From: an uncultured bacterium
GTDB lineage: Bacteria; Actinomycetota; Coriobacteriia; Coriobacteriales; Coriobacteriaceae
Reading direction: 5' to 3'
NCBI GenBank assembly: GCA_905215765.1
Contig: CAJMRP010000104.1
Span: forward strand, 1-7,016
Length of the DNA: 7,016 nucleotides
The translations under genes were made by a program, and so were the position numbers. Shown here in pieces: positions 5,934 through 7,016 of the stretch. Numbering within the stretch: the stretch's first letter is position 1; each line of letters begins with the position of its first letter. Under the pieces are notes generated by a model. It saw only the letters and a list, made by a program, of their open reading frames with translations, searched no databases and had not been told where the DNA came from.

Positions 5934-7016
5934 ATGGCTGACACCGTATCTAAGCACATTGACATGACCACCGGCTCGCTGTGGCGCAATATCCCCCTGT
6001 TCGCCTTCCCCGTGGCCGCCACGAGCATCTTGGAGCAGCTGTCGAACCTCATCGCCACGGTCATCATCGGTAACTTCTCGGGCGACCAGGGAACCCTCGC
6101 CATGGCGGCGGTCGGCTCCAATGTTCCGCTTACCAGTCTTATGCTCAACCTGTTTATTGGCATGTCGCTTGGCTCCAATGTGGTCATCGCCAACGCTATC
6201 GGCCGCAACGATCAGAACATGGTCAAACGCGCCGTCCATACCTCGATTTTAATGGCACTCGTGGGCTTTGTCGTCATCGCGCTGGGCGAGATCTTTGCCG
6301 AGCCCATGCTCGCCGCGCTCAACGTTCCCGCCGAGACCATGCCGCTCGCCTCACTCTATCTACGCGTCTTTTTGCTGAGCATGCCCTCGATCTTGCTCTA
6401 CAACTTTGAGGCCGCGATCTTCCGCTCCGTCGGCATCACCCGCATGCCGCTGCAGGCGCTTGCCGTGTCCACCGTCCTCAACATTGGCCTGGACCTCATC
6501 TTTGTCCCTGTACTCCACTGGGGCGTCGCGGGCGTCGCCATCGCCACCGCCATCGCTTACACCGTCAGCGCCGCTACGCTCTTTATCCGCCTACTCAAGA
6601 CCGACTCCGTCGTCCGCGTCACCCCACGCGACCTGGCTATCGACCCCGTCGCCCTCAAGCGCATCGTCAAGATCGGCCTGCCCGCCGGCATCCAAAGCGC
6701 CGTCTTTGCCGTCGCCAACATCATCATCCAGTCTGCCATCAACAGCCTGGGCACCGAGGTCATGGCAGCCTCGAGCGCCGCTATGAGCCTGGAGTACGTG
6801 TGCTACAACCTGCTCAACAGCTTTAGCCAGGCTTGCACCACCTTTGTGGGACAAAACCACGGTGCCCGCCAGATCGACCGCTGCACCAAAACGCTCAAGG
6901 TCTGCCTGGTCGAAGGCGGTATCGTCGCGCTCACCACAATTATCGTTATTGTCGGCCTGGGGCGTGAGATCTTGTCGCTGTTCAACAGCGATCCCAACAT
7001 CGTCTCGATCGGCTAT
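5934..7016 (+). CDS. MATE family efflux transporter, 3' end cut by window edge
   Basis: The frame is open for 361 codons to the right edge; full MATE proteins are about 440-460 aa, so roughly the last fifth is missing. The N-terminus GSLWRNIPLFAFPVAATSILEQL is the standard first MATE helix with its conserved proline. GVAGVAIATAIAYTVSA, preceded by LNIGLDLIFVP, is the hallmark of the end of the first six-helix bundle. The second bundle begins with LKRIVKIGLPAGIQSAVF, and TTFVGQNHGARQ is the matching conserved loop. MATE proteins export cationic drugs or metabolites in exchange for Na+ or H+; substrate and ion are not readable here. A TGA at 5925-5927 limits the start to this ATG, with only a weak GAGAG three bases before it, so translation may be modest or influenced by the structured leader upstream. 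Confidence 0.93.
   Translation, partial: MADTVSKHIDMTTGSLWRNIPLFAFPVAATSILEQLSNLIATVIIGNFSGDQGTLAMAAVGSNVPLTSLMLNLFIGMSLGSNVVIANAIGRNDQNMVKRAVHTSILMALVGFVVIALGEIFAEPMLAALNVPAETMPLASLYLRVFLLSMPSILLYNFEAAIFRSVGITRMPLQALAVSTVLNIGLDLIFVPVLHWGVAGVAIATAIAYTVSAATLFIRLLKTDSVVRVTPRDLAIDPVALKRIVKIGLPAGIQSAVFAVANIIIQSAINSLGTEVMAASSAAMSLEYVCYNLLNSFSQACTTFVGQNHGARQIDRCTKTLKVCLVEGGIVALTTIIVIVGLGREILSLFNSDPNIVSIGY

Noticed and set aside
6406..6786. Ser/Pro/Ala-rich plus-strand frame within the MATE gene
   Set aside because: It is an out-of-frame reading of the MATE coding sequence, with the low-complexity composition typical of such shadows.

Overview
The window looks like chromosomal DNA from a high-GC, Gram-positive-type gut actinobacterium, most likely class Coriobacteriia and plausibly Collinsella. 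This rests on the GC-rich third codon positions, consistent AGGAG-type ribosome binding sites, the family mix, and a 'GGGGACGTTCTT' intergenic hairpin that I associate from memory with Collinsella-like genomes. I cannot confirm the taxon without a search. No CRISPR array, tRNA, rRNA, transposase or phage gene is visible.

Layout, left to right. (1) Positions 1-2102, minus strand: a very long translational GTPase of the Tet(M)/EF-G-like ribosomal-protection superfamily. It is open at the window edge and already 700 codons long, longer than Tet(M). (2) 2103-2356: a 254-base gene-free stretch rich in inverted repeats, dominated by a 14-bp stem. (3) 2357-2845, minus: a GNAT N-acetyltransferase. 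(4) 2846-2922: a short divergent intergenic region with a perfect 8-bp-arm palindrome. (5) 2923-3219, plus: a small zinc-ribbon protein of unknown role. (6) 3268-3972, minus: an RsmJ-type 16S rRNA methyltransferase. Upstream of it at 4036-4179, minus, is a 47-aa single-span membrane protein with an excellent ribosome binding site. (7) 4180-4408: a 229-base divergent intergenic region, then at 4409-4810, plus, a four-helix membrane protein. (8) 4850-4885: a strong bidirectional terminator between convergent genes. (9) 4940-5755, minus: an RlmA-type 23S rRNA methyltransferase with an N-terminal zinc ribbon. (10) 5756-5933: a divergent intergenic region with a 21-nt-arm hairpin that can also form a pseudoknot. 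(11) 5934 to the right edge, plus: a MATE multidrug/sodium antiporter, cut by the window end.

Three of the genes act on the ribosome (the GTPase and two rRNA methyltransferases) and two are classic small-molecule defence families (GNAT, MATE). The genes are mostly separate transcription units pointing in different directions, so I read this as ordinary chromosomal housekeeping with a loose ribosome/drug theme rather than one operonic system. The most noteworthy items are the elongated GTPase, whose Tet(M)-defining loop is replaced, and the two structured intergenic repeats.
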